Shown here: positions 1 to 11,612 of the stretch, piece by piece
Layout: the number at the start of each line of letters is the position of its first letter
Position numbering within the stretch: position 1 is the stretch's first letter
DNA from: Ariolimax columbianus
Taxonomy: Eukaryota > Mollusca > Gastropoda > Stylommatophora > Arionidae
Reading direction: 5' to 3'
Length of the DNA: 64,000 bases
Assembly (NCBI GenBank): GCA_036924085.1
Contig: JAVGWX010000018.1
Span: 19,436,464 to 19,500,463, forward strand
Program-made: the position numbers and the translations under genes
Notes under the pieces: generated by a model
Database searches by the model: none
Told to the model about the DNA's origin: nothing
The model's input: the letters and a program-made list of their open reading frames with translations, nothing else

Positions 1-295
1 AAAAAAACTTAATTTTCTAACATTTATTTCGGTCAATAATTTGCTTTTCAACCCTAACTCTTCAATACCTCCACATCTATTTTCTTCTCTTTCCAAGAAA
101 TACGATCCAATCTTCTATATATCAACATTTCGAAGAATGTAATACTCTTTTCCAACTTGTTCTTCAGTTTTTATGTTTCTGCGCCATAAAGTAGGGACGA
201 TCATTTTTAATACCTGACAATTCTCTTGTCATGCTCATTCTCAATGTATGATTTAACTGTTTGGATGTCAGTGTGTGTCGCATGTTGCCGAATAC
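1..295 (-). pseudogene. RTE-like RT, C-terminal fragment (cut by window edge)
   Basis: Read on the minus strand this encodes broken pieces of the post-palm region of a non-LTR RT. A PTLLYGAET-like block lies near 200, followed by a FEM..YRR..RISWKEKK-like block near 80-130. Stops and frame changes interrupt it. The same segment recurs at 34115-34500 on the same strand, which supports a dispersed element. It is a dead fragment that continues beyond the left edge of the window. Confidence 0.6.
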
Positions 296-329
296 CATCT
301 TGGACATACCTATTCTATTTTTATTTATT

Positions 330-1345
330 TTTGACAGCTGCCTTCTTCCGACAGTATTGAGATCAATGCCGTGATAAATGCCCTAAGAAACCATGACGTG
401 GCCGAAAAGTACCAAATGACTGTTGCAGGACGGGCATTACTCTGTACCACTCTTTAACAACTATAGCAAGAGAAGTACGACAGGGCGACACAATTTCTCC
501 AAAGTTGTTCACAGTAGCGATTGAGGACATCTTCCAACTGCTGAATTGGGCAATAGAGAAATACTTATAGATGGGGAAAGACTCACCCACCTACCCTTTG
601 TAGACAACTTTGTGCTCATCAACCACGCCACTGAGGAGGCCCAACACTCCCTGAACAAGCTGGATGAGGTCGGTAGAGGTGTCGGACTACGAATTAACAA
701 AAAGAAAACGCAATGTCTCCGAAAACCCATACTGCGAACAAGCTGGGAAATGAGCTTGTAGAAGATGTCACCTCCTACATACACTTGGGGCAAGAAATAG
801 ATGCCACTCACACGCTAGACCGAGAAAACCCAGGACGTAGAGCTACAGCCTGGTCTAGCTTCAATACCATAAAGCCTATACTCCTGCAGCGGAAAGACAC
901 TATGGCAAGGGCGCATCTTTTTAATTCTCCGGTCATACCACCCATGATAACGGAAGTGAAGTGTGCAATCCACGGAACACGGATGCAGAGAAACTACGGA
1001 TTACCCAGCGAGCGATGGAAAGACGAGTCCTCAGGATCTCTATCAGAGATCGAACCCTAAATGCTGAAATCAGAGAATGCACTCTATTTCGAGACGTCGT
1101 GGAGGCTGCGTTGTCTCGCAAATACCACTTGGTTGATCACGTGGTGCGCATGCCTGATAACAGTTGGACACTCAGAACGACGTTTTGGTGGCCATATGAT
1201 TATACGCGACCACGTGGCCGCCCGCACATACGATGGTGAGATGATCTGTTGAGAGACCTAGGTCCGAAATGGTAGGACACAGCGACAAATCGGAGTGCAT
1301 GCAGGACATTGTTGACTACCTCACATACAGTACACCTGTCGGACT
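330..1345 (+). pseudogene. RT relic, F52C9.6-type non-LTR family
   Basis: Several frames together give RT palm and post-palm motifs. A VRQGDTISPKLF-like motif B sits near 485-520. A DGERLTHLPFVDNFVLI block near 570-625 is a decayed FADD box, with VDN in place of ADD so the catalytic aspartates are lost. Then come a YIHLGQEI block near 778, an RITQRAMERRVLRISIRDR block near 1000-1050 and a WWPYDYTRPRGRP block near 1188-1225. These resemble the C-terminal half of the transposon-derived protein family known from nematode F52C9.6. At least three frameshifts are needed to connect the blocks, so it is an inactive 5'-truncated copy. Confidence 0.75.
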
Positions 1346-1726
1346 GAAGGCGAGGATATATGTTTTGTATTATATTGCATTTTTCCGTTATTATATGATC
1401 TAGATATGAGAAATTCTTTCCCTGTTCCATTACTTGATTTTCTATTTTTATCTGCAGACATTGACGTGGCTCTTCTTTAATCCTCGGACGTACTTAAGAA
1501 TATGAATCCGGTACTTCCTCCCTGTAGTGCACTGCAAGCATGTTAATCTTCCTCCCGACTACGGGGATCTCAGTGCCGATCCCCACCTCGCTGATCACAC
1601 TGCAGCAACACATAATGTTTAATGAAACATTCCATGGACGTAATATGCGAACTTGATATAATATGTCGCCCTTGAATCTGTCTATTTCCTTGGAAACCGT
1701 TCTTTCTATGTCATCAATACTTCTTG

Positions 1727-2475
1727 AGTTGTTGTTGTTGTTGTTGTTGTTGTTTGCGAATGTCCACAGTGAGTAGGTTAGCTCTTTTGTGTGTTCCGAA
1801 AATGACGTTAAGTGGCGAGTTGCAGTAGCTTTCCTCACATCCCGAGCGTGCTGATCTAGGTGGACCAGAGTCCTAATTGCGGTTGTGCTATGCATGGCTT
1901 CAAATTAGTGACGCTCACTACAACGGGGAACACATCAATCCCTCACCGTGTTAAACAGGTTCCCATAAAAAACAGCTCGTTTCCAGGGAAGACTGCGGGG
2001 AAGTCAAGGTGAGAGTCTTCATCAGAATACTTTGCCTGACCCTGACTAACATGTCTGATCAGTATATTTTGCTTGACCCTGACTAACATATCTGATCAGT
2101 ATATTTTGCTTGACCCTGACTAACATGTCTGATCAGTAAATTTTGCTTGACCCTGACTAACATGTCTGATCAGTATATTTTGCTTGACCCTGACTAGCAT
2201 GTCTGATCAGTATATTTTGCCTGACCCTGACTGACATGTCTGATCAGTATATTTTGCTTGACCCTGACTAACATGTCTGATCAGTATATTTTGCTTGACC
2301 CTGACTAACATGTCTGATCAGTATATTTTGCTTGACCCTGACTAACATATCTGATCAGTATATTTTGCTTGACCCTGACTAACATGTCTGATCAGTATAT
2401 TTTGCTTGACTCTGACTAACATGTCTGATCAGTTTATTTTGCCCAACCAGACGTTAGTCTTCCTCCCCATACATA
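1727..2475 (-). mobile_element. SINE-B copy with expanded 37-bp internal VNTR
   Basis: This belongs to a dispersed element, called SINE-B here, recognised by comparing copies within the window. In its own orientation it has a short head, a variable number of 37-bp units, a conserved ~250-bp body with a GATCCCCGTAGTAGTGAGCG-like block, and a (CAA)n tail. Here it lies on the minus strand. The tail reads as (GTT)n at 1730-1755, the body spans 1755-2030, and about 11 units fill 2030-2445. I see no clear pol III promoter, so the label SINE is provisional. A small tail-like piece with CAACAACAAC lies head-on at 2475-2507. Confidence 0.7.
2030..2445. repeat. 37-bp tandem array (VNTR of SINE-B)
   Basis: About 11 units, each containing CTGACTAACATGTCTGATCA. 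The start-to-start distance is 37 bp, for example 2042 to 2079. Units differ by only one to three bases. The array lies inside a SINE-B copy at the place where other copies carry one or two units. Confidence 0.9.
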
Positions 2476-2789
2476 CTCATTATGGGCATAAAACAACAAC
2501 AACAGCCATGGTCAATGATTGATGAAGCCCTCAATGACCATCACGCCTGCTGAGGCCTTTATAGGTGCAACAAACTACCCCCGCCTTACCTCCCCCGTTG
2601 CAACCATCCCGTCCTACTTGGAACTACAGTAACAATAGTTTAACTCTGTTCATTCACGGTTACACACGTCATGCGAACGTCTTGTGGTTCATTAAGGTTA
2701 CGTCTGTCCTGGACGTTGTTTAACGTCTTCAACAATATTTCACGTTCCTCTGGGTTTTTTTCTGGGGAACTGAGACACTGGCCCGGTCT

Positions 2790-3325
2790 GGCACAAGAGC
2801 TGACGAGAACGTCACGTCAGAATCAGGCACAACAACTGACCAGGACGTCACATCAGAGTCAGGCATAACAACTGACCAGGACGTCACGTCAGAGTCAGGC
2901 ACAACAACTGACCAGGACGTCATGTCAGAGTCGGGTACAAAAATTGACCAGGACGTCACGTCAGAGTCAGACACAACAATTGACCACGACGTCACGTCAG
3001 AGTCAGGCACAACAACTGACCAGGACGTCACGTCAGAGACAGGCACAATATACTGTACAAGATCACAATTTCTCTTCAATGAAGTGTTCCCTGGAAGCAG
3101 GCTGTTTTCCAGGCAGTCTGGCTGGTGAGATGTGGATCGATGTGTTCCCCGTAGTAGTGAACGTCAGGCAGATGAAGCCAAGCGGGGAGTACCATGGAGT
3201 ACCACGTTTCTCCTTCATCAGCACACTCGGGATGTGAGGAAAGCTGCTACAACCCGCCACAACGGCCCTTTCAGGTCCCACAGAAGAGTAAACTTACTAA
3301 TTGTGGGCATTGGAAACAAACAACA
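2790..3325 (+). mobile_element. SINE-B copy with 36-bp variant VNTR
   Basis: A plus-strand SINE-B. The body with its CCCCGTAGTAGTGA block lies at about 3080-3300 and ends in GGCATTGGAAACAAACAACA, a decayed CAA tail. Upstream is an array of about seven 36-bp units (2800-3050) sharing GTCAGAGTCAGGCAC with the 37-bp unit of other copies. This VNTR is clearly related to the 37-bp one but was expanded separately. The open frames across it follow from 36 being a multiple of three. Confidence 0.7.
2800..3050. repeat. 36-bp tandem array
   Basis: About seven units built on GACGTCACGTCAGAGTCAGG, including one variant with ATGTCAGAGTCGGG. It is the VNTR part of the plus-strand SINE-B that follows. Confidence 0.85.
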
Positions 3326-3419
3326 CGTCATGGTTTTACACGTCATTCGGACTTGTGCTTTTGTTCGGGAAGATTACGTCTTTCTCGTCTTCAGCAATAT
3401 CTCACGTTGTAACTGTTCG

Positions 3420-4160
<741 letters not shown>

Positions 4161-4429
4161 AATTCCTTGTCGTGATCTCAGAGTTTATAATCCACACCTT
4201 GTTTATCTAATTACTAAGCATAGCATGTACCGTACGGCATTGTACTAGCACTATAATCTTACTAAGAGAACCCCGCCGGGATGGTTGTAAAGCTAAACTT
4301 CCAGCCCTATTTCTATGGTCGACAAAGAGCGACCGTTTCCTTTATAAAACCCTCCACTATACAACACACCCTATGATGAGATTAGTACCACAACCTGCAT
4401 GTGTTGAATGTCTGTAAGTTCGGCGTTTT
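4161..4429. other. Unassigned spacer
   Basis: Mixed-composition DNA between the microsatellite and the next SINE-B. It ends in a short CTGCTGCTG run. I recognise no coding or RNA feature. Confidence 0.3.
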
Positions 4430-4735
4430 TGCTGCTGCTGAATGCCTACAATGAATAGATTTACTCTTTTTGTGCGCCCTGGAAAGGACGTTAAGTGGTG
4501 GGTAGCTTTCCTCACGTCCCGAACGTGCTGTAGAAGGTTGGCAGGGGTGCTCCAGGCGTTTGTGTTATGCTTGACTTCATCTGTCTATCATTCACAACTA
4601 CGGGGATCACGTCGATCCCCCGCCTCACTAGCCAGGCTGCTATGAAAACAACCCGTTTCCACAGAGGACTGCGTGCAAGTCGAGGAGAGGGTCTTGGCCA
4701 GCATATTTTACCTGACCAGACGTTAGTTTTTAAAA
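4430..4735 (-). mobile_element. SINE-B copy, minimal VNTR
   Basis: Minus-strand SINE-B of about 305 bp. The body carries the ACTACGGGGATCACGTCGAT block and ends near 4730 with CCAGACGTTAGT, the head sequence. It contains about one VNTR unit, so it represents the near-unexpanded form of the element. Confidence 0.7.
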
Positions 4736-4861
4736 TGTTTCCTTTTTCCTAACGACGACTTCCATGAACAATTCTTGTTACTTTTCTTTGGAAAGTTTCC
4801 CTTGCCTAAATAGATTGTTATCATTTCACCAACCGTGTCTCAATGCCACATTTTCCCCCTC

Positions 4862-5032
4862 GAAGAGTACCCGGGCTGTTTTTGTTTTGTTTTTTTAAGA
4901 GTACCCGGTTTGTTGTTTTGTTTTTTAAGAGTACCCGGGTTGTTTTGGTTTTTTTTTAAAATACCTGGGTTGTATTTTTTTTTCAGAGTATCCGGGTTGA
5001 TTTTTTTTTTAAGAGTACTCGGTTGAAAAGAA
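4862..5032. repeat. ~40-bp imperfect tandem repeat with T-runs
   Basis: Five imperfect units of AAGAGTACCCGGGTTG followed by T-runs of variable length. Unit length drifts with the T-run. Confidence 0.8.
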
Positions 5033-5269
5033 TCGAACCACGATGACCTTCCAAGTATGTTGTGAAAAACAGTTCAAGAAGGTTGTGCATAGGGCTAGCT
5101 TCCTCAACACGGAAAACCATTGCTGTTGAAACCGACCTATGAAATGTTTGAATACAGGCTTCCTTAAAGGCGGCAAGATGCAGGAGTGTTCACGTTGAAC
5201 TCTCACGCATTTTAAACGTTATTGTCTCCGCTCAAATCAAACAGCTGCCACCTAGTACGCATTAATCGC

Positions 5270-6120
5270 ACTACACACTCTGTCGACATAACGTCGCTCT
5301 CATCATAGCCATTCGATAGAAATCCCGATCAACAGTCAGTCGACCCGCCTGTCCATGTTCATATGTAGTGTGTCTTGTATAGATCTACGTCTTGATCGAC
5401 CTCTGCCTCGTCTTCCTAAAACAATGTCACCAGAATAGTATTTTCCAGTATGTCATGGCGCTTGATATGGCCGAAACGCCTCATCACGTGGTTTATAGGC
5501 CAGTTTTCTTTGACACTCAGATCTTGCAGAGAGTCAAAACGGCTTATTAAAGCCAGATACATGACCAAATGGGAAACCGAACATACTGGTTTCACCAAAA
5601 ACGATGCATATTACCAGTTGAACAGAAGAGAGCAGGTCGTTGTCTTCAGACTTCGCACTGGCCACAATAGACTGAGGTACCACCTATTCAACAAATTGAA
5701 GATAGGTGGAACCGAAGAATGCCCGTGTGGTACCGGGAGAATGACCGCTGAACATCTGCTGCAGAACTGCCCGACATACGAGGATCAGAGAGAGCAGATG
5801 TGGCCATCACCAGTGGAACCACAAGACAAGCTCTATGGCAGTGTCGACAGCCTCAGGATGACCGCCGCTTTTTTCGAAAAAATAATGGTTACTGTCTGAC
5901 TGCGTACGAAGAAGAAGAAGAAGAAGAAGATCTTGCAGGATGGCTTTAACTGTTATTTTCTTTACTCAGGGTATTTTGGGCTTTCTCCTGTAGCATTTAG
6001 CTTCTGTGGCTGTCTATGTGTCGCATACGTACATTGCCACTGTGAACACGAATGTTCTGAGGATCTTCAATTGTAATTCTTTGTTAGTATTATGCAACAC
6101 ATGTTGCATACTATTCAGTT
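5270..6120 (-). pseudogene. RTE-like RT C-terminal relic, split by an insertion
   Basis: Minus-strand pieces match the RTE copies at 21.1 and 42 kb. At 6000-6120 there is a LKILRTFVFTVAMYVCDT-like block, and at 5940-6000 a CYRRK block. At 5430-5530 DLSVKENWPINHV is followed by FGHIKRHDILENTIL. The relic is interrupted at 5530-5927 by a plus-strand I-like fragment. Removing that insert joins the two halves in matching order. Frameshifts make it non-functional. Confidence 0.75.
5530..5927 (+). mobile_element. I-like retrotransposon, 3' fragment with GAA tail and TSD
   Basis: About 370 bp are nearly identical to the last ~120 codons of the element at 29.9-32.8 kb. They run from KARYMTKWETEHTG through NRLRYHLFNKLKIGGT and the CPCGTG..TAEHLLQNCP cysteine/histidine motif to a stop at 5897-5899. 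A short 3' UTR (TGCGTAC) and a (GAA)n tail follow. AGATCTTGCAG occurs immediately before (5519-5529) and after (5928-5938), an 11-bp target-site duplication. This shows a 5'-truncated insertion into the minus-strand RTE relic. The open frame that starts at 5450 begins in flanking DNA and is a chance fusion. Confidence 0.9.
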
Positions 6121-6249
6121 TCTGAATCGCTATGGATAATCGGATGTGTCGTACTAAAAGTAAGTCGGATATCCTTTTACAGAACGTCGCTTTTTACAAC
6201 CGCCCCCTATTTGACTGTTATAAGTTTCTTGGCAAGTGTGCAGTACGGT

Positions 6250-6405
6250 GGGTTGCCATTACTTTCCGTACGTGGAGGAGCATTCGCCCGAGAAAAAAAC
6301 CCAGTGTTTGCCAAACTGGACACTAGTGGGAATTGAACCCGGAACGTTGGGATTGTGAAAACTGAGCGAGTTTCACCCCTAGCCCACGCAGCCTCTGCAT
6401 GTCGT
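6250..6405 (-). mobile_element. Probable tRNA-derived SINE
   Basis: On the minus strand, GTGGGCTAGGGGTGAAAC resembles an A box, and CGGGTTCAATTCCCAC about 35 nt downstream is a good B box. The sequence then runs into GTGTCCAGTTTGGC. Spacing fits a tRNA-derived promoter. A tRNA pseudogene is the alternative, because no second copy is visible here. Confidence 0.5.
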
Positions 6406-6764
6406 ACTACAGGTTTGAAATAAACAGACCAGCCCTTACAGGTAGGTGGTAGCTGTACATCAAATAGCTGAGTGCTATTTCATCACTTGTTCATCACACA
6501 GGTGTCTTTTAAGGTGATCATGTTGGTACCTTCACGTACTATGTCCTAGCACCTTACTGGGACATTACTGTCAGTGAAGATTGAAAGGTGTGGATCAAAA
6601 CATGTAAGTATGTGAACAATTTCAGGCCGACGCGGGAGAAACGCAGTTCGTACCCTGTCACCTGCACTTCAAGCGGACATGGTTGCGCACAGGTGTAAAA
6701 AATATGGTATGATTACCTATAGATAAGCTTGGTAGGATTCCTTTTGGATGTCTTTTATATAATC
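6406..6764. other. Unassigned spacer
   Basis: AT-rich DNA with no recognisable coding or RNA feature. Its right end grades into degenerate units of the following array. Confidence 0.3.
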
Positions 6765-7880
6765 ATCTAGTAAACTGCCTGTTATGATCACCTATGAAAC
6801 TGCCTGGTATGATCATATATGAAACTGCCTGGTATGATCACCTATAAAACTGCTTGGTATAATCACCTATGAAACTGTATGGTATGATCACCTATGAAAC
6901 TGCCTGGTATGATCACCTATGAAACTGCCTGGTATGATCACCTATGAAACTGCCTGGTATGATCACCTATGAAACTGCCTAGTATTATCACCTATAAATC
7001 TGCTTGGTAGGATTCCTTATGGATTTGTCTTAAATGATCACATATAAAACTGCCTGGTATGATCACCTATGAAACTGCCTGGTATTATTACATATAGATC
7101 TGCTTGGTAGGATTTATAATGGATGTGTCTTACATGATCACCTGTGAAACTGCCTGGTATGATCAGCTAGTAGACTGTCTGGTTTGATCACCTATGAAAC
7201 TGCCTGGTATTATTACATACAGATCTGCTTGGTAGGATTTCTTATGGATGTGTCTTACATGATCACCTGTGAAACTGCCTGGTATGATCAGCTAGTAAAC
7301 TGTCTGGTATGATCACCTATGAAACTGCCTGGTATTATTACATATAGATCTGCTTGGTAGGAGTTCTTAAGGATGTGTCTTACATGATCACCTGTGAAAC
7401 TGCCTGGTATGATCAGCTAGTAAACTGTCTGGTATGATCACCTATGAAACTGCCTGGTATTATTACATACAGATCTGCTTGGTAGGATTTCTTATGGATG
7501 TGTCTTACATGATCACCTGTGAAACTGCCTAGTATGATCACCTATGAAACTGCCTGGTATGATCACCTATGAAACTGCTTGGTATGATCACCTGTGAAAC
7601 TGCCTGGTATGATCACCTGTGAAACTGCCTGGTATGATCTCCTATGAAACTGCCTGGTATGATCACCTGTGAAACTGCCTGGTATGATCACCTGTGAAAC
7701 TGCCTGGTATGATCTCCTATGAAACTGCCTGGTATGATCACCTGTGAAACTGCCTGGTATGATCACCTATGAAACTGCCTGGTATCATCACCTGTGAAAC
7801 TGCCTGGTATGATCTCCTATGAAACTGCCTGGTATGATCACCTGTGAATTTGTGTGTTATGATCATTTATGAATCTATCT
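6765..7880. repeat. 25-bp tandem array with 125-bp higher-order repeat
   Basis: About 44 units based on GATCACCTATGAAACTGCCT plus GGTAT (25 bp). Between about 7000 and 7540 five different monomers form a higher-order unit. The marker TGCTTGGTAGGA recurs at 7101, 7226, 7351 and 7476, exactly 125 bp apart. The right part (7540-7880) is a simple mixture of CCTATG and CCTGTG variants. Reading frames with a 25-residue period are artefacts. Confidence 0.95.
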
Positions 7881-8974
7881 GACATAATCACATTATAATC
7901 TGCCTGACAGGATCGCATATGGACCTGCCTGGTATAACACCCTTATGGATCTGCCTTGCATATATGAATTTGCATGAATCACCAATGCTCTGCCAAGTGC
8001 GCAGGGATATAGGCTCAAATCCCAACATGTTAGAAGTACCAGCGCCTCAAAGTGAGCCGTAACGGTTTTCGTCGCTGCCTTTTCCACACCATACATCGCC
8101 CATTCAACAAATTGCACGTTTTCGTCCATCGTTATAATGACAGGCAGCTGGATTTTAATGAAATACTCAGCTGTCCAATACCGTTCATAGGCGTCTCATT
8201 CTTTGCAAACCATGGCGCTGAATATGGAGACCTTGGGCTGCCCAAATTGCAGGATCCCCCTCTCGGCCTCGCAGGTGTAATTCAAAGGAATGCAAGGCAT
8301 GACAATTTGGCACCAGCTCAGCTGCAGGAGCTGCCGGTTGGGTTCGCAGTTTTGGATCCATCCGCTTCATCCAAATTTTCTGTCTGGGTTTACTCCCGTA
8401 GCCCTACTCTCTCCCGAGGTTTCCATAAGGCAGTGGAGTCGCTTTCCCCAGATGCTCTTTACTCGAGACATTCGATAATACTCTCATCGTCCCAAGACTT
8501 AGCCAGCACTCTCTGAGACTTGAGGGTTTGAAAATCAGAGTTCCTCATCTCCTAGGCAAACTGCTTGAACAGGCTAACGAGCTTCGTTTACCTTCTCTTA
8601 GATTGGCTGCCAACCAAGGCTAATGAGCCCAATCTGCCCGCCAAGTTATACTGCCGGGTACTCGGTCGCGCCCCACAGCAGGCTCTGTAAGAAACAGGGG
8701 GGCCATCATGAAGGTGCTGCCATTGACAGGGTAACTCCTGTCCAGCAAGCCGATCAGTGAGTCCAGCGGCGATCTCTACACATGGGAAAGAAATTCAATA
8801 TCATACGCTTCATTTTCCTTTAACAAGCAGGAATCCAGCCCCGACCTCGCTACCCCCCACCCCCGCCCCCCCCCCCCCCGATTACAGTAGTAGCCTAATT
8901 TATGGGGCTACGATAATACGATGGACTGAGGTACAGGTTCGTGCTCCAGTTTTAACGGTCTTTGAATCCCGAGC
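7881..8974. other. Unassigned region, moderately GC-rich
   Basis: The left end is decayed 25-bp units. Positions 8030-8760 are more GC-rich than the neighbours. Frames of 60-154 codons occur on both strands (for example 8052-8516 plus and 8185-8370 minus), but I recognise no domain in any. A poly-C run lies at about 8862-8880. It could be a 5' or internal part of a retroelement, but I cannot support that. Confidence 0.3.
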
Positions 8975-9925
8975 TCAATAGCTAAGTAAAAAAATTAGGT
9001 AAAGCGCCATTTTGTTGGTAGTACTTACTTTCTTAATAATAATATTTGCCCATCGCAAGCGAAGATGGCGACAACATGATAATATTGCTGCGAAATGTGT
9101 TCTCTGATGGCTGTAAAGACCAATCCTGGAACGCCACACTCTGCCACACTCAAGCCACACACGTTGTGAGCCGGATGTGGAATCGTTTTGAGTATTATTA
9201 TCTTCGAGCAGCCCGCTCTCTTTGAGCCCCACTGATGGCTGTGATTTCTGGGATCTGAGCACCTTATGTAATAATAACACTCCAAGTCTTAAGCAAGGAT
9301 CTCCTAGGAGGTGACATCAATAGTGAACCATTTCAGAGACACTTTCAATGAGTCTCTGTAGCGTTTCTTCTGCCCTCGTGTGAGCTTCTGCCAATTTTTA
9401 GCTCACCTTATAAGATCTGATTGGGGATGCGCTTATCTTGCGTGCAAACAACATGTCCCGCCATGTTGACCACATCGTACAAAGATGCAAGAGAGGGTTA
9501 TGAGCACGCAATACCATGGCTGCTGCTGCCTTGGAACAACGCCTTCTGTTCATCCTATTTCGTCAGGTTGTATTGTCTGTCATCTAATCTGTAACAATTA
9601 AAGAAGTGTATGGATGTTCAACATGTCAGTTTTGCTAAGAATTCCGGTTAGACACTTTGTCCTACCCCCTGACCATGAGTAGCTTAGGCGGACAGCTCAA
9701 GTGACAATGATTGAGCTGTCTGGCATGTCTGCTATTAACTGCCTCGCAGCCATGCAGTGGATTCTACCCCAGCACGATACACTTGTATCCTGCTTGGTGG
9801 CGACACTGATTCAGTTTCAAACGACTGAAACCTCCTAAACGCAGAGCTAGCCTTAGCAATTCTGTCATTGACCTCACAATGTTCGCCTCTCTAGTAAGGG
9901 TACAGCTTAGGTAAGTAAAGGTGGC
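8975..9925 (-). pseudogene. RT C-terminal relic with terminal C2H2 finger
   Basis: Minus-strand pieces, N to C: FTYLSCTLTREANIV near 9910 (usual form FxYLGSTLS..ANID), TDMLNIHTLL near 9620, GHVV.T.DKRIPNQIL near 9420-9470, and CGRVWRSRIGLYSHQRTH near 9110-9160. The last is a C2H2-type finger that closes many RTE-like ORFs. At least four frameshifts and several stops break it. No RT catalytic motif is retained. Confidence 0.65.
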
Positions 9926-10589
9926 GACAGCTGGAGACGTTGGTTCTGTACGGCAATGTTTGGTTCGATCTACTTACGTTCTAAACTACATTGTCCCTCC
10001 TCCTCTATCCTGGGATGTAAAGGTTTACAAAATACAACCCTGCACTGTTCTAGCTGTAGTGGTCCTCTGTATCCCTCGTTAATGGCTTCCTATGATTATT
10101 GTTTTACAAAATACAACCCTGCACTGTTCTAGCTGTAGTGGTCCTCTGTATCCCTCGTTAATGGCTTCCTATGATTATTGATGCAGCCGGTCGTCTTTCA
10201 ATTTTCGTAACCAATAACTAGACTATACTCTGACCACTGTCCATACATTGCCGATACAAAATGGAATATGTTGCGGGGGATTTAATGGACACCATATTAA
10301 ACAAACACGAAACCGCCAGCCTTTTTCTGTGCACATTAGGGCTAACAATCAATAACATGTGCCATGCCGACTGACGTAAGGGTCATAACTTTTCACATCT
10401 TTCCACATATATTATGTTTCTGTTCTGTATTGAACCATTTTCTATTGTATGTTGATAAACTATCCAAAGTTTTGTTTCTTTGCCACACTTAAACCTTAAA
10501 CAAATGTATGCCATATTTACAACCAATGTAAACACAGATCACTGTTAAATCTTATAAGCCCTTTTAATCTCGTATTATTAGCCTTCAGA
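9926..10589. other. Unassigned spacer containing an 80-bp direct duplication
   Basis: Positions 10024-10103 and 10104-10182 are two near-identical copies of about 80 bp, starting TTTACAAAATACAACCCTGC. The rest is AT-rich with no recognised gene. Confidence 0.6.
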
Positions 10590-10599
10590 TAAATCTTTA

Positions 10600-10710
10600 T
10601 GGAACAATTACATCGAAGCGATAACTCTTCTGAATCCCATGGTCTAAGATATTTGATCCTTCTGTTTGGTGCATTGTGGGAGGTTCGATTTCCCAGGCAA
10701 CTCCAACGCT
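10600..10710 (+). mobile_element. Possible tRNA-like SINE head
   Basis: CCCATGGTCTAAGATA could be an A box, and GGAGGTTCGATTTCC at about 10679 is a good B box. No second copy is seen here, so this rests on promoter-like boxes only. Confidence 0.3.
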
Positions 10711-11111
10711 TTATTACTCATTTGCTATTAAACATTTTAAACATTTCTGTACACAACGGATACGCTAACAGCCCAAAGATTAACCCTTGAACTTTTAGAC
10801 TAGAACAGTTCAAGTGGTTAGCCCATTATAGTAATTGTACACATCGAAGCACTTAACTTTGACGTTTGTCCAATGATGACTTAATCTCAAGTTCCCCATT
10901 AGAACATATTTCTGGTAACGTTCAGTGAGCCGGGGTAAGCGTCGGATTATTGAGGACGGCTAACAATAGGTTCTCAGCCTGTTTTATGCCATCAACTCCT
11001 TCGTCAGTCTTTGATTTTGTCTACGCATGTGGAATTCAAAAAGTGTCATTTTATTTGTGTTTTAATTTATTTCTATTTCATTTATATGCATTTATCTCTT
11101 CTTCGTACATA

Positions 11112-11235
11112 CTGGACAAAACCCTCACCTTGGATTCCTCGTAGCCCTTCCTGGAAACGAGCTGTTGTCACGGCACCCTGGCTAACAAGGTCAAAGATCG
11201 ACATGATCCCCCTAGTAGTGAGCCTCATGTTCAAC
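11112..11235 (+). mobile_element. SINE-B fragment
   Basis: A body segment of SINE-B (CCTCACCTTGGATTCCTCGT, then GATCCCCCTAGTAGTGAGCC) lacks the VNTR and the CAA tail. Confidence 0.65.
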
Positions 11236-11367
11236 TTCTTTGTCATGCCCGAATCGTCAAAGTAGGATAATATATTACGCTGTCGGCTAAACAATATCAA
11301 CACCCTATTCAATGTACTAGAATGTCTATCATCCCTCGCCTGTAAGCTCGAGTCATCTCTGGCACCG

Positions 11368-11612
11368 GGGACGGCGTGGGATAGTGGATAAGTGACACGG
11401 CTCACAATCCGAAGGTACTGGGTTCGATCCATATCACAGCGCCGGGGAAGCAAACCCTTAGAAAATGCTGGAAGAAGCAGACCCTCGCATAAAATGCATG
11501 CTGAAGTCGGATGCACTGGGCTGACAGGCGCAAAATAAAAACCACAGTGCAACGCGCAACTCCATTGGGAATAGAGCAAAATGGCGAACACAAAACAAAC
11601 AAAACATTGTTG
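11368..11612 (+). mobile_element. tRNA-derived SINE-C, copy 1
   Basis: The pol III-like head has an A-box region GGATAGTGGATAAGTGACAC at about 11380 and a B box GGGTTCGATCC at about 11420. It is followed by GGGGAAGCAAACCCTTAGAA, a core GCTGAAGTCGGATGCACTGG and GACAGGCGCAAAATAAAA. Sister copies lie at 15241, 39058 and 46669. Copies are diverged by eye, so the family is not young. Confidence 0.85.

Noticed and set aside
5450..5530. N-terminal extension of the I-like frame beginning at 5450
   Set aside because: The target-site duplication at 5519-5529 shows this part is flanking RTE sequence and not part of the element.
8052..8516. 154-codon plus-strand frame in the GC-richer segment
   Set aside because: No recognised motif; overlapping frames on the other strand look equally plausible, so I cannot support a gene.
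9100..9170. C2H2 zinc finger suggesting a host transcription factor
   Set aside because: It sits at the end of RT C-terminal blocks, as in RTE-like ORFs; the related copy at 57.3 kb has the same arrangement.
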